A stretch of DNA of 7,600 nt. Origin: GCA-003244245 sp036521655. GTDB taxonomy: Bacteria; Actinomycetota; Actinomycetes; Mycobacteriales; Pseudonocardiaceae. A program made the position numbers and the translations under genes. Below the pieces are notes generated by a model. It was not told the origin of the DNA, searched no databases, and worked only from the letters and a program-made list of their open reading frames with translations. The stretch is taken from contig DATDHI010000373.1 of the NCBI GenBank assembly GCA_036521655.1, forward strand, positions 1 to 7,600. The letters are read 5' to 3'. This document shows positions 1 through 6,096 of the stretch, piece by piece. Position 1 is the stretch's first letter. Every line of letters starts with the position of its first letter.

Positions 1-894
1 CGCTATGCCAGGTACGCAGATGATCAACTCCTCGGGTTCACCGGGCCGAAGGCCGAAGCCGAGCAGATCAAGACCCGCCTCGCGGCATTCCTTCGTGATG
101 ATCTCAAGCTGGAGCTGTCGCAGGAGAAAACGCTGATCACCCACGCCAGAACCGGCGCGGCGAGATTCCTCGGCTACGAGATCACCGTCCAGCACGCCGA
201 CCACCGCCGAGCAATCAACGGCGTCATCGGACTCCACGTGCCCACCGAGGTGATCAAAGCCAAGTGCGCCCCGTACTGCAAGCTCGGCAAACCCGAGACC
301 CGGACCCGTCTGGTCAACAACGACGACCACACCATCGTCGCCACCTACGGGGCCCAGTACCGAGGCCTGGTCAACTACTACCTGCTGGCCGGTGACGTCT
401 GGAGACTGAACCGGGTGCGCTGGATCATGCAGAACTCACTGCTCAAGACACTGGCCTGCAAGTACGGCTCGTCGGTGTCGAAGATGGCGGCCCGCTACAA
501 GACCACCATCACCACCCCGCACGGGCCACGCACGTGCCTGCAAGCAACCGTCGAACGCACCGGCAGGAAACCGCTGACCGCCACTTTCGGTGGCATCCCC
601 TTAAAACGGCAGCGAGACGCGGTCCTCACCGACCGTCAACCATCCCCGGGCATCATCTGCCGCACAGAGCTCATCCAACGGCTCCAGGCAGGACAATGTG
701 AGATGTGCCAGCGCACCGGCGAGGTGGAAGCCCACCACGTCGCCAAGCTCGCCCATCTCGGCAAACCCGGGCAGCCACAGCCGCCATGGGCCGAACTCAC
801 GGCACGAAAGCGCCGAAAGACCCTCATAGTCTGCGCCAACTGCCATGACCTCATCCATCACCGGCAACCAACCGCGACACCCAACACGGAGTAG
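1..894 (+). CDS. Group II intron reverse transcriptase/maturase, C-terminal 297 residues (5' end outside window)
   Basis: Multifunctional intron-encoded protein that binds the intron RNA, helps it splice, and copies it into DNA at new sites. The frame is open from base 1 and ends at TAG 892-894. Visible domains: the end of the reverse transcriptase palm with the catalytic YADD box at residues 5-8 (YADDQLLGF; Phe usually follows YADD, here Gln); the maturase X domain around residues 118-165 (YRGLVNYYLLAGDVWRLNRV, then a SSVSKMAARYK segment); and a C-terminal HNH endonuclease with paired cysteines C233/C236 and C278/C281 and histidines 245, 246, 286 and 287. Family members are usually about 500-600 residues, so roughly half is present. 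The domain V RNA follows 8 bases after the stop, which supports the call. The visible part shows no frameshift. Confidence 0.95.
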   Translation, partial: RYARYADDQLLGFTGPKAEAEQIKTRLAAFLRDDLKLELSQEKTLITHARTGAARFLGYEITVQHADHRRAINGVIGLHVPTEVIKAKCAPYCKLGKPETRTRLVNNDDHTIVATYGAQYRGLVNYYLLAGDVWRLNRVRWIMQNSLLKTLACKYGSSVSKMAARYKTTITTPHGPRTCLQATVERTGRKPLTATFGGIPLKRQRDAVLTDRQPSPGIICRTELIQRLQAGQCEMCQRTGEVEAHHVAKLAHLGKPGQPQPPWAELTARKRRKTLIVCANCHDLIHHRQPTATPNTE

Positions 895-902
895 TCACTG
901 GA

Positions 903-936
903 GAGCCGGATGCCTTTAACGGGGCACGTCCGGTTC
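903..936 (+). ncRNA. Group II intron catalytic domain V
   Basis: A 34-nt hairpin with the length and layout of bacterial domain V. It opens GAGCCGGATGCC and closes GGTTC. The lower helix pairs 903-910 with 929-936 and contains the AGC catalytic triad at 904-906. The two-base bulge CG is at 927-928, and the upper helix pairs 911-914 with 923-926. The terminal loop is odd: U-G wobbles at 915/922 and 916/921 close a UAAC loop where a GNRA (GAAA) tetraloop is normal. The intron end lies downstream, probably within about 60 bases, but domain VI with its bulged A could not be fixed: 958-998 allows several competing hairpins. Confidence 0.88.
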
Positions 937-1044
937 GGTGGGGGGTCACGCTCTCTGCCCGGAGTTCAGCCGAACTGAAGGGTCTTCGCCGGGAACTCGA
1001 GGGTGGTCGGGCCTGTTTTGGGGGTTGTGTTCTTGGGTTCGTGC
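937..1044. other. Intergenic stretch between group II intron core and int2 stop
   Basis: No gene. It should contain domain VI and the intron 3' junction. A small hairpin is possible, AGTTC 963-967 with GAACT 972-976. It competes with GAGTTC 962-967 pairing GAACTC 993-998, and with CCCGG 958-962 pairing CCGGG 989-993. One of these could also serve as a terminator for the convergent genes. No clear T tract follows on either strand. Confidence 0.4.
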
Positions 1045-2643
1045 TCAACCTGGGTGCTGTTGTTCGGCGGGGGTGAGTAGGAGTTTCCGGGCGGCGGTGC
1101 TGTATCGGATGGCGGTGGTCTCGTCGAGTCCGAAGACGACGGCCAGGTGCAGGGGGTCGGCGCCGTGGGTGAGGGCTTCGTCGAGTTGGCGGTCCACGCG
1201 GAGGGCTTCGAGGGTGGCCCCGCGCCGGCGAAACGGCGCGGTGAGCGCGTTGTCGCTGATGGGGTGGGTGTTCGACGCGGTTTGTTTGTTGATGATCAGG
1301 TGCGGGTTGGCGGTATGGGGCCAGCGCCGGCGGCGGTAGGTGAGCCAGTCGGTCAGCAGGCGGTGGGTGAGCTCATCGAGTGGTCGGGTCAGGCCGGCGA
1401 TGGTCAGGCGCCGGTTGTCCAGGTCGACGTCGCCGAGTTGAAGGTTGCGGATGGCCTTAGGGCGGGCGGCGTGCACGGCGGCCAGGGCCAGGGCAACTCG
1501 GGCGGCGGGGGTGGTGGCCGCCTGCGCGGTGTCCTCGAGCTGTTCGGGGGCCAGCGGCACCAGGACGGGGTCGTCGCGGTGGCCGGTACGGATCCGTGTG
1601 GTCGGGTCGGTGAAGATGCTGCCGGTCTTTTTGCCGTGGCGCATCAACGAGCGCAGTGCGCCCAGCGCGTGCCGGCGGGGATGACCGTGCAGGGATTGGG
1701 CCAGCGCGGTGACGTCGCTGGTGGTGACTTCGCGCAGGTGCTGGTAGCGGGTCGACCATTCGATGAGCACCGGATGGATGGGGCGCAGGTAGCGGCGCAC
1801 GGTGTGCGGGTGGCGGGGGTGGCTGCGCGGCCCACCGTGTTGCAGAGCGCGGATCCAGGCGTGCACATCAGCGGCGATGCCGGGTGCCAGGTCACCGAGT
1901 TTGTCCTTGAGCCAGGACTCGAAGGCGGGGACGCGGTCGTCGTCGAGGAGCCCGCCGCGGGAGAGGACCTCCGCGACGCGAGTGATGCTGACTCCATAAC
2001 GGTGTAGCACGTCGACCAGCTGTGAGTACCGCAATTTCTGGTCATCGGCATGCCCGGAGAGCAGGATGACCAGCGCACGGTCGCACTCGGCGGCCAGTTT
2101 GGTGTTCCAGCCCTGGGCTTGGCTGAGCATCTGGGCGATCTGACGCATCCGGACCAGAGCCGGGTTGGCCGGCTCAGCGTGCGCAGCCCAGTCGAAGGCT
2201 CGCCCGGGTCCGGGTAGATGCAGCTGCAACTGTCCGCCATCGGCGCATCTGGAGACACCAGTGGAGCTGGGGCTCGCCGTGGGAGGCTGTCGCGGAGCGC
2301 GTCGGTGTGCGCCGGAGCGAGGACCGCGCATCTTCGTGGTGCCGGCGAAGACGAGCTGGTGGTGGGTGACACCGGCGAGGTCGGCTTCGGTGACCACCGG
2401 AGGGTTCGCGGCTTGCAGCGCGGCCTGCAACCAGCACAACCGGCAGTAGTTGTTCTTCACCGGCACATCGCGGCGACAACCAGCACAGCACGCGCTGGGG
2501 TGCCGGCGGCGGAAGTCGTAGCAAGCACGGCAGTACCCGCCATAGAGCACTCCCCAGGACAGACACGTCGGACAGCTTGATGCCGGCTTGGGAACGGCCA
2601 ACCTGCGCGGCACCATCGACGCTCGTGCGTGCCGCCCGGTCAC
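1045..2643 (-). CDS. Int2: divergent tyrosine recombinase-like protein with two N-terminal zinc-ribbon motifs (532 aa)
   Basis: Probable DNA-binding partner recombinase of the module. I start it at GTG 2643-2641, whose GTGA overlaps the stop of the upstream xre gene; ATG 2616 is the alternative (523 aa). The frame is open far upstream, but that part overlaps xre and does not read like protein. From the GTG, four CxxC pairs (C24/C27, C38/C41, C53/C56, C67/C70) form two zinc-ribbon-like units. A linker and helical core-binding-like region follow. The last 180 residues resemble a tyrosine recombinase catalytic domain: Arg in AARPKAIRNL (R394), RVDR where HxxR is expected, and Tyr 514 in FGLDETTAIRY. 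The box lysine and the second His/Trp are not evident, so activity may be altered. Third gene of a leftward operon; ends convergent with the intron. Confidence 0.82.
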   Translation of the reverse strand: MTGRHARASMVPRRLAVPKPASSCPTCLSWGVLYGGYCRACYDFRRRHPSACCAGCRRDVPVKNNYCRLCWLQAALQAANPPVVTEADLAGVTHHQLVFAGTTKMRGPRSGAHRRAPRQPPTASPSSTGVSRCADGGQLQLHLPGPGRAFDWAAHAEPANPALVRMRQIAQMLSQAQGWNTKLAAECDRALVILLSGHADDQKLRYSQLVDVLHRYGVSITRVAEVLSRGGLLDDDRVPAFESWLKDKLGDLAPGIAADVHAWIRALQHGGPRSHPRHPHTVRRYLRPIHPVLIEWSTRYQHLREVTTSDVTALAQSLHGHPRRHALGALRSLMRHGKKTGSIFTDPTTRIRTGHRDDPVLVPLAPEQLEDTAQAATTPAARVALALAAVHAARPKAIRNLQLGDVDLDNRRLTIAGLTRPLDELTHRLLTDWLTYRRRRWPHTANPHLIINKQTASNTHPISDNALTAPFRRRGATLEALRVDRQLDEALTHGADPLHLAVVFGLDETTAIRYSTAARKLLLTPAEQQHPG

Positions 2644-2960
2644 ACTGGCGGCAAACAGCGGCCGTCGCGGCGTTTTGGCGTGACCGTTACTCCGGTGCCC
2701 GTCGCGGTTGGTGGTTCGCATTCGGAGACTGACCGGGATACTGTGCCCGGCTCGGGGATCAGCAATTCTTCGACACCGCAATCCAGCACGGCGCACAGAA
2801 CGTCCAGGTCCTCGAGCTTGAGGCTGGCCGGGTGACTCGACCACCATCCGGACATCTTGCCGGCGCTGATCACCAGCCCGTGCTCGGCCAGCTTGGCCTG
2901 CAGCTCGCTGGCCTTCCAAACGCCCCGATGAGCAGCGGCCAGCCGCAGACTCCACCTCAT
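2640..2960 (-). CDS. Small Xre/Cro-type helix-turn-helix protein (106 aa)
   Basis: Predicted DNA-binding regulator or accessory factor for the flanking recombinases. Residues about 1-70 (RWSLRLAAAHRGVWKASELQ onward, then LKLEDLDVLCAVLDCGVEEL) show the five-helix Cro/C1 pattern, with the ISAGKMSGWW segment as the likely recognition helix. The last 35 residues are low in structure. The ATG at 2960-2958 overlaps the int1 stop as ATGA, and its own stop overlaps the int2 GTG as GTGA, so all three genes should be translationally coupled. Such a protein could repress the operon or act as a directionality or architectural factor; the sequence cannot tell these apart. Another frame in the same interval runs on into int2 but is not protein-like here. 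Confidence 0.85.
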   Translation of the reverse strand: MRWSLRLAAAHRGVWKASELQAKLAEHGLVISAGKMSGWWSSHPASLKLEDLDVLCAVLDCGVEELLIPEPGTVSRSVSECEPPTATGTGVTVTPKRRDGRCLPPV

Positions 2961-3865
2961 ATCAGCCCCTCCAGTCGCGCGGCGGCGCGGTCTTGGCCGG
3001 TGATCCAGGCATCCTCGATATGGGTCCGGTGGACGTGCACGTAATTCATGGTTGTCGCTATCCAGGCATGCCCGAGTGTTTCCTGAATAGCGATCAAGTC
3101 CATTCCATTAAAATAGAGCTGGCTTGCGCAATAATGGCGCAGCACATGCGGCGTGAGTTTGTCCGGCCAGGCTGGCAGATGCCCGGCGGCGGCCTCGGCC
3201 AAGCCCGCACGCACCACCTCACTACCCACCCGAGCAGCACTACCATCGACGTTCTTACGTTCGGAACAGAACAACGGAGCACCAGGCCGGCCCGGGTCAT
3301 CACCGAGCTGACCCCAGACGTCCTCGACGAACCAGCGCAGGGTCCGCCCCGCATTGTTGATCAACGGCACCATCCGTTCCCGAGGTCCCGAGCCACGGGC
3401 GCCCTTACCGTGACGGACATGGATCTTGCCGAACCGGCCCAGATCCCACTTGATATCGACCAGATCCAGATGACGCAACTCGTTGATCCGAAGCCCCACC
3501 TCCGACATCAGCCGGGCCGCGGCGTAATTGCGCGCGCTGGGCCCGAACTTGCGGCACGTCGCCAGCTCACCACGCCACCCAGCGAACAGCTGCCCCACCT
3601 GCTCGGCCGTGGGCGGGATCCGCAACCGGGCCACCCGCCGGCCACGGGGCCGGTTCATCTCATCGATCGGGCACTCCACCACCCGACCGGTCATCTGATG
3701 GATCTCGACCTTGTGCCGCAACCCCACGAACTCGAAGTACGTCTTCACCGCCTGCGCACGCGCCAGCCGCGTGCCCGACGGCGCCGTACGCAACACCTCA
3801 CCGAAGTAGGCATCAGCATCCCCAGGCGCCATGTCCCACAACGGCCGACCAAACCAGCTCCGCAC
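2957..3865 (-). CDS. Int1: tyrosine recombinase/integrase, catalytic part (302 aa from GTG 3865)
   Basis: Tyrosine site-specific recombinase that would cut and rejoin DNA through a covalent phosphotyrosine. All catalytic residues are visible: R126 (GLRINEL), K154 (GKGARG), H240 and R243 (HVLRH), H266 (LGHAW) and Y275 (TTMNYVHVH). Residues 1-60 are only the second half of a SAM-like core-binding domain. The first residues (EQV-RSWFGRPLWDM in the open frame) continue a protein whose beginning is encoded in another frame upstream, so GTG 3865 is a fallback start with only a weak ribosome site. The original protein would have been about 355-365 residues. First gene of the int1-xre-int2 operon; its stop overlaps the xre start (ATGA). 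Catalytic domain certain; functionality doubtful because of the frameshift. Confidence 0.88.
   Translation of the reverse strand: MRSWFGRPLWDMAPGDADAYFGEVLRTAPSGTRLARAQAVKTYFEFVGLRHKVEIHQMTGRVVECPIDEMNRPRGRRVARLRIPPTAEQVGQLFAGWRGELATCRKFGPSARNYAAARLMSEVGLRINELRHLDLVDIKWDLGRFGKIHVRHGKGARGSGPRERMVPLINNAGRTLRWFVEDVWGQLGDDPGRPGAPLFCSERKNVDGSAARVGSEVVRAGLAEAAAGHLPAWPDKLTPHVLRHYCASQLYFNGMDLIAIQETLGHAWIATTMNYVHVHRTHIEDAWITGQDRAAARLEGLI
2961..2975 (-). promoter_or_regulatory. Strong ribosome binding site for the xre gene
   Basis: On the minus strand GGAGGGG stands 5 bases before the ATG at 2960, inside the last codons of int1. This strong site fixes the xre start and shows that xre can be translated even though int1 is frameshifted. 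Confidence 0.7.
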
Positions 3866-3875
3866 CTGCTCGATG

Positions 3876-4028
3876 GCTCACATCACCGCGGATCGTGCCA
3901 TCAGACAACCCCGCGGCCGCCCGGGCCAGCACGAACCCCGCGACCACATCAGTCTCAAACCGCTCGATCTCCTCCGCACAAGCAGGGGCACGCACCTCGC
4001 GCAGATCCCGCACGACCGCCAACCCCAC
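3876..4028 (-). pseudogene. N-terminal fragment of Int1, separated by a frameshift
   Basis: In the frame beginning at GTG 4028 the minus strand reads VGLAVVRDLREVRAPACAEE and ends ...AGLSDGTIRGDVS, which looks like the missing N-terminal part of the core-binding domain of Int1. At about 3876-3878 the reading must move to the frame that gives AIEQVRSWFGRPLW. Restoring two bases (AGC-GC-C giving Ser-Ala-Ile-Glu) makes one continuous protein, so a GC dinucleotide loss is the simplest cause; a one-base gain also works. The true start may be GTG 4057, with GAGG 5 bases upstream, which reads VITLKSGG. It is out of frame by one base at a run of five C (4036-4040, + strand), hinting at a second indel. 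Confidence 0.7.
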
Positions 4029-4057
4029 CGCGACACCCCCGACTTCAGCGTGATCAC

Positions 4058-4215
4058 CAAAACCTCGACATGACCGTCAACGGCTCAGAACCATCGAGAT
4101 ACGGTCAGAAGCCACAAGATCACCCAGATGAGCCAGAGCCCCTGGTCCAGGGCGCGAGGCAAACTCCAGACCTCAATGAACCCAAGGGTTGTTTCTTAGA
4201 AAAGGACCAGCACAA
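4058..4215. promoter_or_regulatory. Upstream region of the int1 operon with small palindromes
   Basis: No gene seen. It must hold the promoter of the leftward recombinase operon; TTGACG on the minus strand (4080-4075) could be a -35 box but no convincing -10 follows. CCCTGG-T-CCAGGG at 4140-4152 is a perfect palindrome around one base and a candidate operator or recombinase arm site. AACCC-AA-GGGTT at 4179-4190 is a second, shorter one. Function is inferred from position only. Confidence 0.3.
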
Positions 4216-4401
4216 CACTGGTACCTCGCCGCTCGGCCGAGCCTACCTCGCGGCGTGCGGGACCAGTTCCTCGTCGAGGTCGCCGACACCAGCGCCGCCG
4301 AGCTGACCGAACAGCAGCTCACCCCGGCCGCGGCGTTGCTTGAACTCAACGGCCATTTTACGGCCTGGATCGAAAGTGCAAACATTCACCCCGTGTACTG
4401 A
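4189..4401 (+). pseudogene. Orphan coding remnant of unknown function, ending in the IS66 left end
   Basis: An open frame from TTG 4189 (GTG 4255 also possible) to TGA 4401, 70 residues. I do not recognise the protein; the middle reads VRDQFLVEVADTSAAELTEQ. Between 4255 and 4353, 30 of 33 codons end in G or C, as in real genes of this DNA. The first nine or so codons and the last dozen do not, and the last eight codons lie within the IS66 terminal repeat. It therefore looks like an internal fragment of an older gene broken on its right by the IS66 insertion, rather than a complete small gene. No continuation is seen beyond the IS elements. Confidence 0.35.
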
Positions 4402-4402
4402 A
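4378..4402 (+). repeat. Left terminal inverted repeat of the IS66 element
   Basis: Begins GCAAACATTCACCCC, continues GTGTACTGAA. Read inward, it matches the complement of 6072-6096, with one mismatch in the first 15 bases and small gaps around a shared GTAC. Confidence 0.6.
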
Positions 4403-4476
4403 CAGGACTTTCGCGTGTGTGAGGGTCGGTGACGGTGGGTGAGGTGGGCGTGTCGGTCCCGGTGTGATCGTCGTGG

Positions 4477-5994
4477 GTGCGGTGGGATCTTGGAGTGCCC
4501 GCGCCGGAGGAGATGTCCCGCGATGAGCTGATCGCTCTGGTTGGTCGTCAGGCTGGGCAGATTACCGCGATGGCCGGGCAGATCGCGGACTTGAGCGAGG
4601 CGAACGAGGCCTTGGCGGCGAAGCTGGCCAGGTTGGAGCATCTGCTGTCGCGTAACAGTAAGAACTCCTCGAGCCCTCCCTCGCGTGATGAGGATCCGGG
4701 CAAGACGCCACCGCGGGACAAGAGCCGTCGCGGTGGTGAGCTCAAGCGGTCCAAGGGCAAGCAGCCCGGCGCGCCGGGATCGAATCTGGCTTGGACCGAT
4801 ACTCCGGATGAGCGCACCGACCGGTTCCCGCAGGGCCATTGTGAGTGTGGTGATGACTTGGCGCAGGCGCGGGATCTGGGGGTGGTCGACTGCTATCAGC
4901 AGCATGAGATCCCGCGGGTCAGCGTGAAGGTCACCCAGTATGATCAGCACAGTGTGCGGTGCGGGTGCGGGCGGGTGCACACCGCGAAGCGCCCTGAGGG
5001 GGCCCGGTCGGGGATCGTCGGGTATGGCCCGAATCTCCAGGCGTTCGCGGTGTACCTGATGGTGGTGCACTTCATTCCCGCGCACCGTTGTGTCGCGTTG
5101 CTGGAGTCGCTGACCGGGGCAGCCCCCTCGGTGGGGTTCGCGCACGGCATGCTCGCTCGCACCGCGAGGCTGCTGGCCGAGGCTGACCAGCGGATCCGCA
5201 CCCTGATCACCCTGGCCTATGCGGTGTGCTGTGATGAGACCCCACTCAAAGTCGGGCCGAAAAAACCCAAGCCGGGCAAGAAGAAGGCTGAGCGCTACCT
5301 GCTGGTCGCCTGCACCGAGCTGTACACCCACTACCTGCTGGGCGACCGTGACCTGGACACTTTCAAGGCGTTCATCTTCAAGGACCTGATCGATTCGGTG
5401 ATCGTCCACGACCGGTACCAGAACTACGACTCCGCCGAACTCGGGACACTGACCCACCAGCTGTGTTGCCAGCACCTCCTGCGTGATCTTGATGGGGCCG
5501 CCGAGGTGTACCCCGAGGAGCACTGGCCCACCCAGATCGCCGACGCGCTGCGCGGCCTGATCCATGAGGCCAACCTCGCCCGCGACACCGGTCGCGACGC
5601 GATCACCGACGCCACCCGCACCGAGTTGATCACACGGTTCCGGCAGGGAGTGCGCGTCGGGCTCTCCGCCACCACCAGCCACGGCACCCGCCCCGGCGAG
5701 CGCAAGGCCCGACTGCTGCTGGAAGTCCTGCGCGACCGCGAAACCGACGTCCTGCGATTCGCCCACGACCTCAACGTGCCCCCCACCTCCAACCAGGCCG
5801 AACGCGACCTACGACCAGCCAAAGTGCAGCAGAACATCTCCGGGCGCCTCACCAGCGCCGCCCGCACCCAAGACCGCTACACCATCCGCGGGGTCCTCTC
5901 CACCGCCGCCAAGCACGGCCTCAACATGATCACCGTCCTGGGCGACGCCATGCAAGGCCGACCATGGATGCCCCAACTACCCGCACCCACCTAG
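4477..5994 (+). CDS. IS66-family transposase (TnpC-type, 505 aa)
   Basis: DDE transposase that cuts and joins the ends of its element. In order: an N-terminal coiled-coil, leucine-rich region (residues about 15-58); the family's SRNSKNSSSPPS.D segment (58-71); a basic linker; a zinc-binding domain with CEC at 122-124 and CGC at 162-164; then the catalytic domain with D253 (CCDETPLKV), D312 (IVHDRYQNYD) and E442 (SNQAERDLRP), and the conserved VQQNISGR tail motif. Length fits full-size IS66 transposases, and no frameshift is seen. Start uncertain: GTG 4477 is the first possible, GTG 4495 and ATG 4513 also fit; GGAGGAG directly touches the ATG, too close for a normal ribosome site. No partner tnpA or tnpB is present. 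Confidence 0.93.
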   Translation: MRWDLGVPAPEEMSRDELIALVGRQAGQITAMAGQIADLSEANEALAAKLARLEHLLSRNSKNSSSPPSRDEDPGKTPPRDKSRRGGELKRSKGKQPGAPGSNLAWTDTPDERTDRFPQGHCECGDDLAQARDLGVVDCYQQHEIPRVSVKVTQYDQHSVRCGCGRVHTAKRPEGARSGIVGYGPNLQAFAVYLMVVHFIPAHRCVALLESLTGAAPSVGFAHGMLARTARLLAEADQRIRTLITLAYAVCCDETPLKVGPKKPKPGKKKAERYLLVACTELYTHYLLGDRDLDTFKAFIFKDLIDSVIVHDRYQNYDSAELGTLTHQLCCQHLLRDLDGAAEVYPEEHWPTQIADALRGLIHEANLARDTGRDAITDATRTELITRFRQGVRVGLSATTSHGTRPGERKARLLLEVLRDRETDVLRFAHDLNVPPTSNQAERDLRPAKVQQNISGRLTSAARTQDRYTIRGVLSTAAKHGLNMITVLGDAMQGRPWMPQLPAPT

Positions 5995-6015
5995 CACCCC
6001 AACACCCACCCAGAC

Positions 6016-6045
6016 ACGACCGGAACCCCCCGAGCCCCCGGTCGT
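6016..6045 (+). terminator. Hairpin after the IS66 transposase gene
   Basis: ACGACCGG at 6016-6023 pairs perfectly with CCGGTCGT at 6038-6045, leaving a 14-base C-rich loop, 22 bases after the stop. There is no T tract, so it may be a factor-dependent terminator or a structural part of the IS end. Confidence 0.4.
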
Positions 6046-6063
6046 CACACAACGCCACCACAC

Positions 6064-6096
6064 CAAACATTCGCGTACTCAGGGCTGAATGTTTGC
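6064..6096 (-). repeat. Right terminal inverted repeat of the IS66 element, itself a palindrome
   Basis: CAAACATTC at 6064-6072 and GAATGTTTG at 6087-6095 are a perfect 9-bp inverted repeat around 14 bases. The outer arm pairs with the left end at 4378. The inner arm is a third copy of the same 9-mer. The outer arm also contains the TTG at 6093-6095 that starts IS3 orfA. Confidence 0.6.

Larger units (their letters stand above)
1..936 (+). mobile_element. Group II intron, 3' part (3' boundary uncertain)
   Basis: The maturase gene followed directly by domain V defines a group II retroelement on the + strand. The 5' end, domains I-III and the start of the protein are outside the window. The 3' splice site must lie somewhere in 937-1044, before the convergent recombinase-like gene that ends at 1045. 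The end given here is the end of domain V, not the splice site. Confidence 0.85.
1045..4057 (-). mobile_element. Recombinase-Xre-zinc ribbon recombinase three-gene module
   Basis: Three genes in one direction with 4-base overlaps (ATGA, GTGA) encode two recombinase-type proteins and a small DNA-binding protein and nothing else. This is the arrangement expected of a self-contained integration module. Tn554 (two tyrosine recombinases plus TnpC), recombinase-in-trio elements and GInts are similar in idea. I could not find att sites, terminal repeats or cargo, so the limits given are simply those of the genes. Confidence 0.6.
4378..6096 (+). mobile_element. IS66-family insertion sequence, single-gene (ISBst12-like) type
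   Basis: About 1.7 kb bounded by imperfect inverted repeats: GCAAACATTCACCCC at 4378-4392 and its complement GGGCTGAATGTTTGC at 6082-6096 (14 of 15 match). Further inside, GTAC and GAA are shared with small gaps. The only gene is the IS66 transposase; the tnpA and tnpB genes of classical IS66 members are absent, as in the ISBst12 subgroup. The 8 bases outside each end (TCGAAAGT and CACGCCGA) are not a target duplication, so either the ends are a few bases off or one flank has been rearranged. Confidence 0.65.

Noticed and set aside
1147..2007. Open frame of 286 codons on the + strand opposite int2
   Set aside because: Glycine- and valine-rich antisense shadow; int2 on the other strand has ordered CxxC motifs and recombinase-like residues.
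2644..2955. Extending int2 upstream to ATG 2955 (636 residues)
   Set aside because: The extra 104 residues overlap xre almost entirely and look like out-of-frame sequence; the GTGA overlap gives a natural start.
2993..4306. Open frame of 437 codons on the + strand opposite int1
   Set aside because: Antisense to a recombinase with all catalytic residues visible; the product is rich in Pro/Arg/His, typical of shadow frames.
4486..4500. TTGGAGTGCCC at 4490 as the missing IS3 left end
   Set aside because: It resembles the complement of the IS3 right end for only about 7 bases and lies inside the start of the IS66 transposase gene, so it is best taken as chance.
4243..5766. Long open frame on the minus strand across the IS66 transposase (507 codons)
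   Set aside because: It is the antisense shadow of a clear DDE transposase in GC-rich DNA; its residues are low in recognisable structure and it has no sensible start context.
5964..6092. Extending IS3 orfA upstream to 5964
   Set aside because: This part overlaps the IS66 gene end and the hairpin region and is Pro/His/Thr-rich without OrfA similarity; the helix-turn-helix starts right after TTG 6093.
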